Shown: positions 48,136-59,054 of the stretch, piece after piece
How the letters are laid out: each line of letters begins with the position of its first letter
How positions within the stretch are numbered: the stretch's first letter is position 1
Assembly (NCBI GenBank): GCA_950295325.1
Contig: OX485804.1
Location: 49,030,429 to 49,094,428, forward strand
Direction of reading: 5' to 3'
DNA: 64,000 nt
Source: Polytrichum commune
Taxonomy: Eukaryota > Streptophyta > Polytrichopsida > Polytrichales > Polytrichaceae
Notes under the pieces: generated by a model
The model's input: only the letters and a program-made list of their open reading frames with translations
Database searches by the model: none
What the model was told of the DNA's origin: nothing
Program-made: the position numbers and the translations under genes

Positions 48136-51084
48136 CAGGTGATGGTTGCCAACGAATGGGTTGAGCAAAAGAAAATGAGGATGAAGTTGGAGGTGCCTCT
48201 CCAAGCTCCAAATCCGCTACAATGTGTGGACAATGGTCGGATAACTCCTTAGGAGTTCGCCATGGTGGAGGTGGATCCTTGAAATGTCGAGCAGGAATTT
48301 GAAAAGATGGTAAAAATTGTTGTTCTGCCGCATTACAAGTGTAGTCCATTGTTTCCTCCAATAAAACTGGAGCACAAGGCAAATCTGCAACTGAACCGCT
48401 GCAACCAAACATTGCCTCCGCAACCATAGTCATAGCAGTGGCTGCAAATGTGACGGGAATAAATACCTTCTTGCCATCTCCAGTGGACCATCCCGGTCTA
48501 ATCCATGCCTCTTCCGTCCAATTATTCAAACCAAAGCCAAGTGGGTAAAGAGCTTGCTGACCAATAAGTATATCATAGTTGGTAGCATTAGTAACAACAC
48601 ACTTCATTGACAAATGAGTGTAAGTAGGCCCTGCCCCCACATGAAAAATTAAACGTAGAGGTGCCTTGGTGTAACCTGTTGCACGTTCAGTGTCCCCTAC
48701 TGAAGTCACAATAGTGAATGGACAAGGATCCAACCTTGCTGGCGTCAATCCAAGACTGTTAGCAAGTCCTTTGCCAATCATAACCGGTTGAGCACCGGAA
48801 TCCATCATAACTCTCAGTGGTATAGCACGGATAGTGGGCATATCCGTGCGTGAAACGACAAACAAAGATTTGTCGTTCATCAGCCGTACAACTCCAGGTT
48901 GCAAATTATGCCGTTCGCGAGCAGGCCTTGCAGAAATGTCTGCAAGATATGCCGCTCCCGACGCATAATTCGAAAATGACGTATCCACTGCTGAAATTGA
49001 TGCTGGAGGAATATCAGTTTGCTTACCAAAAGCAATGATCGCCGCATCCGCAAGACTCGCTCGCAAATTGGCTAAGTCCTCCAACTCCTCAGCCACAGGT
49101 ACGTCAACCACAGCTTGGGATACTTGAAGGGATGGCAAATCCGCCTTACCTTCTAACATTCTCCCAGCTAAATAAAAAACTGCAGCAGGCTTGAAATCCG
49201 AAGCCATAAACTCCGAACCTGAGAAAATTGGCATATGGAGAATTTTATATGCCAATGCCTATGTAACATTCTTCGAGATGGAATCCCCATCTCTCAAAGG
49301 TACAGGGTTTTTAGCCCCAACAACAGTGGTGTCTACCAATTCAAATGAAAGAGATAAACGTGCTTGACCAATTTGATCAGCTGGTCCGGCATGGCGAGGA
49401 TGTAGCACCTCGTTGCTACCACCACTCGTGGAAGCCACCGCATCTGCCAATGTTTGTGAGCGAATAGAAGCCGCCGCCACCACCTCTCCAGTTGCTCCAA
49501 ACATATACATGTCCGAACCCGAGGTGCCACCACCCACATGCGGCTCAGAAATTTGAGCAAAAGATGCAGAAGATTTGAGCTTTTGCTCAAGCTCTGCCAC
49601 CTTAGCCTCAAGACTCTGCTCCCTTGGAGACTTTCCAGTGACATAACTGGCAGGCCGCATCTCAGGATGAAGTTGGAAACAATGATCCACATCGTAATTA
49701 GTGTCACCACAATGGTTACATTTCAATTGTCTCTTCTTAGAATTGTCCCCTGCCTTTACTGGTTCCATCTTTTGTTTTAATTTTCCCAAAGGCTGAGTTT
49801 TCTTCTTCTTAGGACAATTGGGATCATTCTTCGAATGACTAGCTTCTCCACAACCCCAACAATGCAAAATCTTTTGCTCCTTGACGGGTTGAGTCTCAGC
49901 TAAACTACTAGTAGCTGTGACAATTCTTCTTGGTTTCGGACTCTCTGTCATCCAAGATACCATATCCGTGGCATCATGTTGGCAAAGAGCCCGATCACAT
50001 CTCTCAACCACAGCAAACGCTTGTGCAAGCATAGCTCGGTCCTCGTAGTCGAGGATAATCCGAGGTGATGCCAACTCAAGTAGCCGCTTGTCAATCTTAG
50101 ACAAAAAGATTTTAACAAGCTGACTCTCAGCAAAAACACCTCCCGACTCCACAGCAAATCGCGCGAGTCGCGTATACATGGTCCGTGGAATATCATCCTT
50201 CTCTCGGCGGAAATCCTGGATGCGCTGCATCTGGTCTCGCCGAAACCCACCATACTCCACTTCCAAATGTGCGACAAATTCAGTAAGGGGATTAAACGGA
50301 GGTGGTGGACCAACAGCCGTCAATGCTGCATGTGTAGCACGTGCCACCCGTGAAAGGGTTGCCGTGCTACTGCTAGCCACCATTGGCCCAAGTGCCAGTT
50401 CCGTGTCCTTAGACTCCGCCGGCGATTCCTCCTCCTTTAAGGTGGGTGGAGCTAAGGTAGCAACCGCCCCATCCTTAAGGGCTGAAATGAGCTCAACCCG
50501 AGCCTCCCAATACTGCTCCACCTCCCGAAGTTGTCGTTGATGACCCTCTGTCCAGCGTTCATAAGTTTGGAGTGCCTCATACTCCAAATGTTGAGGCAGA
50601 AGTTCAAAGGCATACCAATCATTGAAATTGGAAGACCTTTGGCGTTTCTCCTTAATCCAGGTACGAAACCGGAGTTTCCAATCGGGCAAGGAAATGCCCC
50701 CAGCTCGACCTGAAAACCGATCACGCACTGAATTGTGGCGATCGTCCTCCATTTCGTTGAACGTGCCGACACTCCAAATCCGAAGCCTACTAGCAGTGTC
50801 CAACGCCGAAATAGGCTCAAAAGCCTCGTTGGTATCTACCTCTGGCTCAAGATTTGTGGTATGCACGTCCTCCAAGTAATCTGGTGATGGAGATCGATAA
50901 TATCGGCTCCTAGTTTGCACCATAAAATAATCACTTGAGTACCTGCAACTATCTACAAGGTAATGGCAACCTGCACCTGTTGCGAGCTATCTAAATGGCA
51001 ATCCCTTGCCAAATGCCAAGTGTTTATGCCCCCAGAATTCCAAAATTGTGCAAAGGTTTGAGATTGGTAATTAAAATGAAAAAT

Positions 51085-51370
51085 CAGCGTTGAAAAGGCT
51101 CATTTCCAAGGTGATTATGGACTCCAATCAACAAACTAAGTGCACCAATGGACTCCTAGGAAGATTTCACACAAATTAGGCTCAAATTTCACTCCGTTCG
51201 GAGTTAATTTGCTCCCAAAAACAAAAATCAGCGTTGAAATTAATAATTTCAGCAATGGTTTTGAATTCCAATCAACAATCCAATTACACCATTGGATTCC
51301 TTGGCAAATTTCACACAAGATAGGCTCAAATTTTACTCCGTTCGGAGTTAGTATGCCCCCAAATTTGAAC
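51085..51370 (-). repeat. Two-copy 143-bp direct repeat in the element leader
   Basis: Units start 'gcgttgaaa' at about 51088 and 51231. They share 'tccaatcaacaa', 'tggattcc(t)', 'atttcacacaa', 'taggctcaaattt', 'actccgttcggagtta' and 'gc(t/c)ccc'. They lie between the 5' LTR part and gag. Confidence 0.8.
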
Positions 51371-51519
51371 CTCAAAGTTTGTGAGAATTGGATGCCAAGT
51401 TTGAAAGGTGAAAGTAAAAATGTGAAAAAAATAAAAAAATAAAAAAATAAAAAATATGTTTTAATTAAACAAAACAAAAAACAAAACAAAAACAAAAACA
51501 AAAAAAAGGTAAGGGCTTA

Positions 51520-51604
51520 CCTTACCTGCCTGCCAGGGCCTGGCTGGCGCCCGCCCGCCCGTGGGGTCCGGCTGGCGCCCGCCCGCCCCCGGCCCCGGCC
51601 CGGC
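51520..51604. other. Very GC-rich block within the 5' LTR/leader of the element
   Basis: About 85 bp of almost pure G/C on the plus strand ('ctggcgcccgcccgcccg' twice, then 'ccccggccccggcccggcc') in a strongly AT-rich window, next to 'taagggcttacctta'. The left LTR has no counterpart here. The minus strand has several GGG runs and could form a G-quadruplex. Confidence 0.8.
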
Positions 51605-51758
51605 CAATCCTATGTGGAGTTCATCCATGGAGTGGATGAACAACTAACTAGGACTCCCAATGGAGTCCGTTACTCATCCCAACACACATGGACTCCTAAT
51701 GGAGTCCATTTACTCCTAAATTGACGTAACTTAGCCCCCGATGTCACCTCATGTGACA
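51605..51758 (-). repeat. Partial 5' LTR of the Ty3/gypsy element
   Basis: 154 bp matching 43147-43300 with five differences, ending at the ATAT duplication. The rest of the LTR length seen on the left is not recognisable here; the GC-rich block follows directly. Confidence 0.85.
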
Positions 51759-51762
51759 ATAT

Positions 51763-52370
51763 GCTAAGAATACCTATAGAGTATATATCAACCCAAAGCT
51801 AAGTAATCTTGATTTATGAGGAATTTATTTAACTTTGAACTTTAAAGGCTAAAAACTTATTTAGTTATGCTTACATGGACTTCGCCAAGTTATATGAGGA
51901 TACTAACTATATGTGTATGGTGATAGATCTCAAGTACCATGAATTAGGCCAATTGCATGGAAAGATCACAACGAACACATCCTAAAAAGAGTGTGCATGA
52001 TAACTTATCAAGCTTTCATCAAAGTATCCAAATGCAAGTCTAGGATGACTCGTCTTTGCTCTTAATACGGAATCATGAGAGATGAATACGGAGTCCCCAT
52101 ACATAATGTTACTAAATCTCATGTTCTTTCACACATTCTAAATAAAAGAGATGCCATGTTTCATCAAGGACCTTGTGGCAATACTCAACTTGAGGCCATT
52201 GTTCTTCAAGAATCACGACATGATTCTAACATTTTTTTTTTGGGGGGGGGGAGGCTCTTAGACCAAATTATTCTCTTGTCTATGGTAAGTGGTACCAGAG
52301 GTGAGGAATGTTATACAGTATACTAATGAGATGGAGATTTTCAAAAGGGCAATGAAGCAGTGTGGGGCAA
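51763..52370. other. Intergenic DNA
   Basis: No gene was recognised. A T10-G10 homopolymer junction lies near 52230-52250. Confidence 0.5.
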
Positions 52371-53202
52371 AGGATTCCAAACTTTGGACAACTACCAAAA
52401 TAACTATAGTTATGTAGATTTTTTTCAATACATTTCAAGGAACAACTATAGTTAACTAGAAAAATTCCAAGCATTATTATATATTGGACCACCTCTTCAT
52501 TTACTTCAGTTGAGGGTCTTTAATATGCTCAGGTCACTGAGGATCATCAAGAAACACCTTCATACGAGCACTCACAGTGCTAGGCTCCGGAACAACCTCC
52601 ATGCACACCACCAACACAAATAACACACTACACTAAATAGGATATTTAGTGTTTGATACACTAAATACGAACTCATACACTAAATATCAATAACCCTATG
52701 AAAGTAAGTAACATTAAATGTAATTTCAAACACTAAATATCAACTATGGTAATATGTGAAAGTTACATGTTTGAATTTAGTTTTAGTAAGGATATGGAAA
52801 AAAAAATTAACAATGATAAAAAGAGAATTCCAGCATATCTTCTAGCATATTCTCTAACACTAATTATAAAAAAATTGAAAATTAGTGTTGAGCAGGGTAA
52901 GGTGGTATCAACATTAAATATAATCAAACATTATATATCCTATTTACATTACAACTCTACAACACTACAACACTACAACAGAATTCCGTGAACAGACTAC
53001 GCTCAACTTTAATTAACTACATATTTAGTTAACTAGATATAATTATAGTTAACTAGATTTTTTGGCAGGCCAAATTTAAAACAACTATAGTCAACTACAT
53101 TTTTTGACAAGTCCAATCGCAAACAACTATAGTTACAAAAAGCAACTAGTTAATCAATAGTTGAATTAGTTGGTTAGTTGTCCAAGGTCTGAAGGATTCC
53201 CA
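52371..53202. mobile_element. 0.83-kb element with imperfect terminal inverted repeats
   Basis: The left end 'aggattccaaactttggacaactac' is mirrored at the right end (reverse complement 'ggaatccttcagaccttggacaacta', with mismatches). The sub-terminal word 'caactatagtt' recurs at both ends (near 52400, 52440, 53080, 53117). The middle (52630-52745) has several 'acactaaat(a)' words like MITE ends. No coding frame was recognised. It lies about 1 kb upstream of NdhO. Confidence 0.45.
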
Positions 53203-54194
53203 ATTTCCCGAACATGTAGACTGCGCCACAGTGGGCTTCCAAGCACCACCAGCTTCCCACAATCAGATGGTCCCACGTGGACTTCCACGTCAGCACTTCT
53301 TATCCAGTGAACGTAGTGAGTGACTGCGGCCCAAGAGAGCGTTGCCTTGCCTTGCCTTGCCTTGGTTACGCACTGACATGCGCTCTTATCATTCTTCTGT
53401 GGCTCATGTCCGAGCAAATCCCATGCCACTCCAAATCCCAACACACATCAGGCATCATCATCCCATCACTCATCGCATCATCCTCTCTGCTCAATTTTCC
53501 AATCCACTCTCACAACTCAACCGAAGAATCGGTATCCGAGCTGCGTGATGGATTTGGCAGCCATTTGGTGATCTCAAATCTGCAACAGGCTCCTTGAAAG
53601 GTTTTGGAACCATCTTACAATCCCCGAATCAAGAATTTCGATTGACTCATCCGCATTTTTCTGCCCCTGATTGTGGGTTCGGAAAGCGCAGAGCCAACGG
53701 GGATTACTCACGTTTGAATTTCAGAGTGCGGTGTAGGGGAGGGAGATTTCCATCTCCGAAGTTGTTGTCTCTGAGGTCGAGGTAAATTTTTGTTGAAATT
53801 TCTGTCAAATTTCTCCTTCGTAGGGCTGCAAACCTACACCATTCTGGGAGACCTCAAGTTTGTGTATTCGCAGCATTTAAAGTGGTTGAGCGGATCGGTT
53901 AGTGGGATTTTTTTTTTCTGCAGTGCATCGGGTGTGATATTGAGTTTCGGGTGGCATTAAGCTGACTGGGAAAACAACAAAAAAAATATTGAAAAAAAAT
54001 AAAATCTTTAAGGTGCCATTCCAACGCAATTCAATTCAGAGGATTTGGATCGAGCATTGGTGAACTCAGTTGACACTTGAATGCTGCTGGTCTGGAAAAA
54101 CAAGCTGGGCATTTCTTAGCATCGAGAAGATTGAAGCTCCTGAGTCTGGGAAATTTGGAGGAAGGCTCTCACGTGAGTGCACAAAATAGCAGCT
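53203..54194 (+). promoter_or_regulatory. Upstream region and leader of NdhO
   Basis: Non-repetitive and less AT-rich than its surroundings, as expected for a promoter and 5' leader. It contains a 'ccttg' run at about 53344-53365. No specific light-response box can be assigned with confidence. Confidence 0.35.
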
Positions 54195-57100
54195 ATGGCT
54201 GGGTATGCGGGCCTCGTTGCAGCTGCCCCCCGCCTTGGCTGCCACCAATTTGCCGCTAACCCTAGCTTGTCATCGGTAAGATTCAAAATCCAAACCAGAA
54301 ATTATGCGCCTCTACTACAAGTTAAATTTGGATGATGTAATATTTTTATGGTGTGGGTCCGGTTAGAGTGTAGATTTAAGTTCTCCATAGACACACTTTA
54401 ATTATTGAATTCCTAAGAGGGGAGGAGCTCGTCAAAGCCCCCTCAGGAAAAAACATAGGGTGTTCCTTCGAGTAAACTAAACTTTTGGCTTTCGTTTTTC
54501 CTACTTCAAGGTTTTTTTGTAAACTCTCTTGGTTTTCTTGTGTCCTCAGTATTCATGCTACACAACAATATGCTCGAGTCTTTCCATTACCTCTGGAGAT
54601 CAGTAGCAGAAACTCAAGACAAGGATGTGTGATTTGTTTTCCTTTTTAATCTTTTTCTGAATGCTTCCTTTTCATTCCTTCGTATTGAGTATGTAACTCT
54701 ATAAGCTTTGGATTAACTATCTCTCTTGGTTCTTATTTTATGATGCACCGGTTACCTTTATCTACAAGTGTTGATGATTATTGAACATCAAAACCTACAA
54801 GGATATGATTCAATATCATCAGGGTTTAGGAGCCGGAGGTATGTTCACACGTTCTCATGATAATTTTTGGTTCTCTGTTTTGGGGGATTTACAACAGGTC
54901 TTGGACACTCAATACCAATTACAAGTGACAGAGTTTTTGGGTTGTCCTATTCTTCCTCCACTTCGAGGCCGAGTGAAGCGGAAACACCATGTGAGCTCGT
55001 GTATATCAAGACTAAGGTAAGCGGCCGTTTAATGGTCACATTTCTTTATCAGACAGCTATATTTGAGTGATGTGTGAATAGGTGTGGATCTAAGAATGGA
55101 TCCCAAAAAGACATGTGTTAAAAAGAGATTGGACTTCGAGCTCAAAATTTGTTAGACCATTCTAAGCTTAATAATTAACAACATTGGGGGGGGGGGGGGG
55201 GTAATATGCCTTTGAAAAATCATAGCAGCCACATGGGAGATCAGAACATTCCATAGATTGTTGCAAAAATCTTATATTACATCCGCAGATCCAAGAAAAT
55301 CCTAACTCTGAAAACAACAAAGACTAACCATTTAAGACACATGTACCTTATGCCATTTGCAGCAGTGGACCGCAAGGGCCATCGCTCAGGATCACAAGCA
55401 GCAGCAGCATCAGCCAATGTACTCTTCTTTCATCGCTCCGTCAGTTGCCAACCCAAGGATTTCGAGCTCAGGCAAGCGTTCTATACCTTCACACCTTCAA
55501 AACCTCAGGCTTAAGAGCCAAGCTGAATTTTTAGTGAGATGGGAAGGAAATGTGGGTTGATGTTGCAAGCAAGGGGATAATTCCTTCCATCTTGTCTCGC
55601 TCCTTTTCATGAGTGCCAAAGGAAAATTGGATAAGAAAATTCTTGCCGAAATTCTGTCGTGCATAACCTCGTTGTAAACCTACAGACGTCTGTCTGCCAT
55701 AGACAATTCAGCTTCAAATTTGAGGATACATGGGGACTTGTGTTTGTGCACCATGGTAATATTTTGTAAAAGTTCACCAGGGTGGCAGTGGTAAGAATGC
55801 TTGCGAAGGCAGAAAAGAGATTGGAATAAATTTTAAGCTTCCGAAATCGTCTTTTGTGGGGAATCGTAGACAGATTTCTACCACGCCGTCTTGTTAGATA
55901 ACGTTGTCAACCCTAGTTGCAAGGATGTTTCCAAGAATGAGGGTCCTTGCGTGCATGGTGAAGTGGCAAGATCTCAATAGTCGACACCTCATTGTTGCCT
56001 ATCATTGGACATGAAGTTTTCTCCCATTTACCAAGATTCATATTAAGGAATGCGCCCCAAATGCATTAATTCTTGGATTATCTGCCAGATAACCTTTAAA
56101 AAATCAGATTTTCAATAGAACACTGCTTAAATTATTCAATAATATTATGTCACTATGAGCTATTCTTAGCTGATGCTCATATCTTTGCAGTACCATGATT
56201 CATTGTAACGAGTGCACCCCAAATGCAAATTTTCTTAGGTCATCCGGGTTACCTAAGAATTTTTTCATTTGAGATAGAACATCACATAAAATACTTAATA
56301 ATGTTAAGTCACTAGTAGCTATTCTTTCATCTGATGCCCATATCTTTGCAAGGAAAATGCAGGGACGAAGCGTCCGAGTGGTAGCTGCTGCAGCTGAGCC
56401 AACATCCGTACCTCCTGCTGTCCCCGAGGCTGACATCCAACCTGCAAAACAGATTCCCACATGTACTTCCCCAATTCTTTCCTTGCTAAATGTTTGATGA
56501 TCATCAACCTACATCTTTTCTTGAGCAATGTACAGGAAATCTAACAATTTCAGATAGATCAGGTGTCCCGGACTTTGTTTATCACAAACCTCTAGTTTCA
56601 TATATTATCAACGCTGATTCCGCATTGATTCAGTTACAATTTAATCACATCATTGAATCAATGCAAATCTAATGGTTCGTTCCTATTTATAGTTGCAAGG
56701 CTTAAAAGGTCGATAATTAGGAGTTGAATCAATGTGGAATAACTCATCACCTCCATGTTGGGTTAGCACTGGAAAGATAAGACATTAAACCCTGAAGGAT
56801 ATGTAGCAACATTGACGCACACATTAAACGTTGGTCACTTGCAATTTGAGATGGTTGCTAGTAGTGTATTCACTACTCGCCTGGTCTATTCTTGCATTTG
56901 ACAAGACTCGTTTTCTTGTGTGCAGTAAAGAAAGGACAGATCGTGAGAGTGGATAAAGAACAGTATCTTAACAGTGTTGAGGTATGATCTATTTCCCTTC
57001 TCTTTTAACTCCTTGTTCTTAACTACGCAGCTTTGTATAGTACAATGGACTCATCTTCGGAAGAAACGTAGGGTTGGAATCCTAAAGCTTTTCAATGCGG

Positions 57101-59054
57101 TACATACTCTGGCCCCCTTTACACTAGAGCTGGAGCTGAGAGCTTGAACTTGCAATTTTTCGGGAGTTCCATTCTTAAATTTGAGAAGCTTTCATCCACA
57201 GCTCGGACTTTTGAGAGTTTAACCAATCCTCAGGCTCTCAATAGTTTGAGTCAAGCTCAAAGTGCGATTTCAAGGGGGTGATGAAACTAGACTGAGAATT
57301 CTTGACAAGCCAAAGAAAGCTTGAAAGCCCATTGGCTTGGGGCCCACAAAACAAGAGCTCGAACTATTGACATTCCTGAACGACCTCCAAGAGGTAGCAT
57401 AGGATTCTGAGAGAGACCTTGTAAAAAATGATCGAAAGCTTATTGCTGTTGTTAAACATGGGATCCACCAAGGTGCCATCTAAGTGTTGTACGCCAAGTA
57501 AAAAGTTCAAGCGGTCAAGTTGAAAGCTCAAGTGTAAAGTGGTTGAGTGAACAAGCATGACTAAGTGGCTCCCCGCCAATGAGAGCGCACCTTTTCTGAA
57601 GCTCTCAACCTGACAAGTGTGAAAGGGACCCTGGTGGTTACAGACCCATCATCACATTTTCTGTTCTCGGAAGTCATGTTGTTGCTACCTCATGCAACCC
57701 GAACATGCAGATATTTTTAGACCTTTGGAGTTCCTCCATTTTTATCCAATTCAACATCAGAATAGCTAATCTCAGTTTCTCAACATGATATCTTGTGGAG
57801 GTAGCTCGAAAGTATGATGATGATGATGATGGTGTAGTACCAAACAAACCAATCTGACCTGTCATATCTTCAAAAAGTAAGAACGTATAACATGGACTGA
57901 AGCCTATTTTTTCTGCCCTTGAAAGCTACACTAATTATGATATTTAGTGTCACTTACTATTTGGAATTACAAAATGCTCTTTATCTATTTGCCATATATC
58001 TCAAATTTTACCAAAAAATGTCAAATTTACTTTTTGAATATTATAGAATATTTAAAACTTTACTTGGTAAAAATCTACAAGATATAGCATTGTGCAACTC
58101 CAACTAGTAAGTGACACCAAATACCATATTTAGTGTAATGATTCTGTTATCACCTGCTTGCAATTTATTATTTCTCTCTTTTCGATTTCCAAAACATGCC
58201 ATGCAAGTTCCTGAACACAGCCGCCTTACAACCCTTCATTTTAAAATGTTTTGGCATCGCAGTATCTATCAGTTGGACATCCACCTTATTTCAAGGGTCT
58301 AGACTATATTTACGAAGATCGTGGTGAGGTATGTAACGCTGCAACACCTTATTTGGTCATATGGATCATGGATGTCTGTCTGTGTATATATTATATACCT
58401 TGAGTTCAAGGCGGCTACTTCCAAGCTTACATTGGGATTTCCCTTATGCGTTTCATGTCACTTCTGTGTTCAACTGTCAGTTACTCTTTGTTACCTACAT
58501 TTTGCAAAGAGACTGACAATGGAGATTTGGTCAGGTGTTGAATGTCAGATTCTTCGACCATGGCGAGTATGCACTGGTAGGCACACCATGTTCATGTTCA
58601 CCTGATCTCCTTTATTTTGTACTGTGGATCATCTTTTGATCACTTTGCCCTCAATTACATTTTGCTCATCTTTGGAGTAGTATCAGATTCAAATAGAAAG
58701 AGTAGAAATCTACAAGAGAACCCATCCTTTGAAGAGGATCTCTGAACTCAACTCCTTGGTCCTGTGTGCAGCTTTCATGGGCAGGGATCCCTACTGCGCC
58801 AGCTTGGCTTCCTACTTACATGTTGATAAAGGTTTGTGGTTCCCATTGCCTCTGCAGAGTCATTCTTGTACACTTTGATCACCTGTTCATTAATTTTATG
58901 TCTATTTCATAGTGGTAGTGATAAAATTTCTGAAGAATAATTCGTGGCACAATTGTTCTCATGTCCTGCTGTCTTATCATGACTTGACCCAAAATTTTGA
59001 CACGCTCTTGTGGGTACAATGCAGTCGGAGAAGCTTTCATACAAGCGACAATAA
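54195..59054 (+). CDS. ndhO: NAD(P)H-quinone oxidoreductase subunit O, chloroplastic (NdhO)
   Basis: Seven exons: 54195-54275, 56363-56462, 56926-56981, 58263-58328, 58535-58576, 58772-58831 and 59025-59054 (144 residues). Every splice junction agrees in phase with GT-AG ends. The first about 36 residues form a chloroplast transit peptide (MAGYAGLVAAAPRL... SVRVVAAAA). The mature part has the NdhO signature KKGQIVRVDKEQYLNSVE, YLSVGHPP, GLDYIYEDRGE, FDHGEYAL, WAGIPTAPAWLPTYMLIK and a short SEKLSYKRQ tail. The usual length in flowering plants is about 158 residues. NdhO is a nuclear-encoded stromal subunit (subcomplex A) of the thylakoid NDH complex, which works in cyclic electron flow around photosystem I. 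Two further phase-compatible exons inside intron 1 are possible (see findings). Confidence 0.92.
56035..56358 (+). repeat. 162-bp tandem duplication at the 3' end of NdhO intron 1
   Basis: Two units of about 162 bp share 'ccccaaatgca', 'gataacctt/ggttaccta', 'aatagaaca/gatagaaca', 'taatgttaagtcacta', 'gctattctt' and 'gctcatatctttgca'. Unit 1 keeps a consensus-like acceptor 'atctttgcag' at 56190. Unit 2 has 'atctttgcaag', and the acceptor in use is 10-12 bases further on ('aaatgcag', 56362). Confidence 0.8.
57929..58135. mobile_element. MITE in NdhO intron 3, family of 18508-18729
   Basis: A 207-bp element with TA at 57927-57928 and 58136-58137. It begins CACTAATTATGATATTTAGTG and ends 'gtgacaccaaataccatatttagtg'. 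It lies within the intron between NdhO exons 3 and 4, about 130 bp before exon 4. Confidence 0.85.

Larger units (their letters stand above)
42760..51758 (-). mobile_element. Fossil Ty3/gypsy LTR retrotransposon carrying a cytosine-methyltransferase-like domain and a PHD finger
   Basis: About 9.0 kb, coding leftward, flanked by a 4-bp ATAT duplication (42756-42759 and 51759-51762). Parts in coding order: partial 5' LTR; leader with direct repeats; gag (about 50.9-49.3 kb) with two zinc knuckles (CWGCGEASHSKNDPNC and CNHCGDTNYDVDHC); protease (VMMDSGAQPV, about 48.8 kb); methyltransferase-like domain (about 48.1-47.2 kb); reverse transcriptase (CYIDDVIIFS); RNase H (YTDWSVVGLGAVLTQ); integrase with HHCC and DDE-type core; PHD finger; 3' LTR. 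Protease-RT-RNase H-integrase order and RT type place it in Ty3/gypsy. It is broken, with about three breaks in pol. The shared LTR parts differ by about 3%, suggesting a fairly young insertion, perhaps of order a million years at usual plant rates. Confidence 0.92.

Noticed and set aside
54841-55020. Plus-strand frame reading TTGLGHSIPITSDRVFGLSY as a separate gene
   Set aside because: It overlaps the possible NdhO cassette exon in a different phase and has no start context or family; only the splice-compatible frame was kept as a finding.
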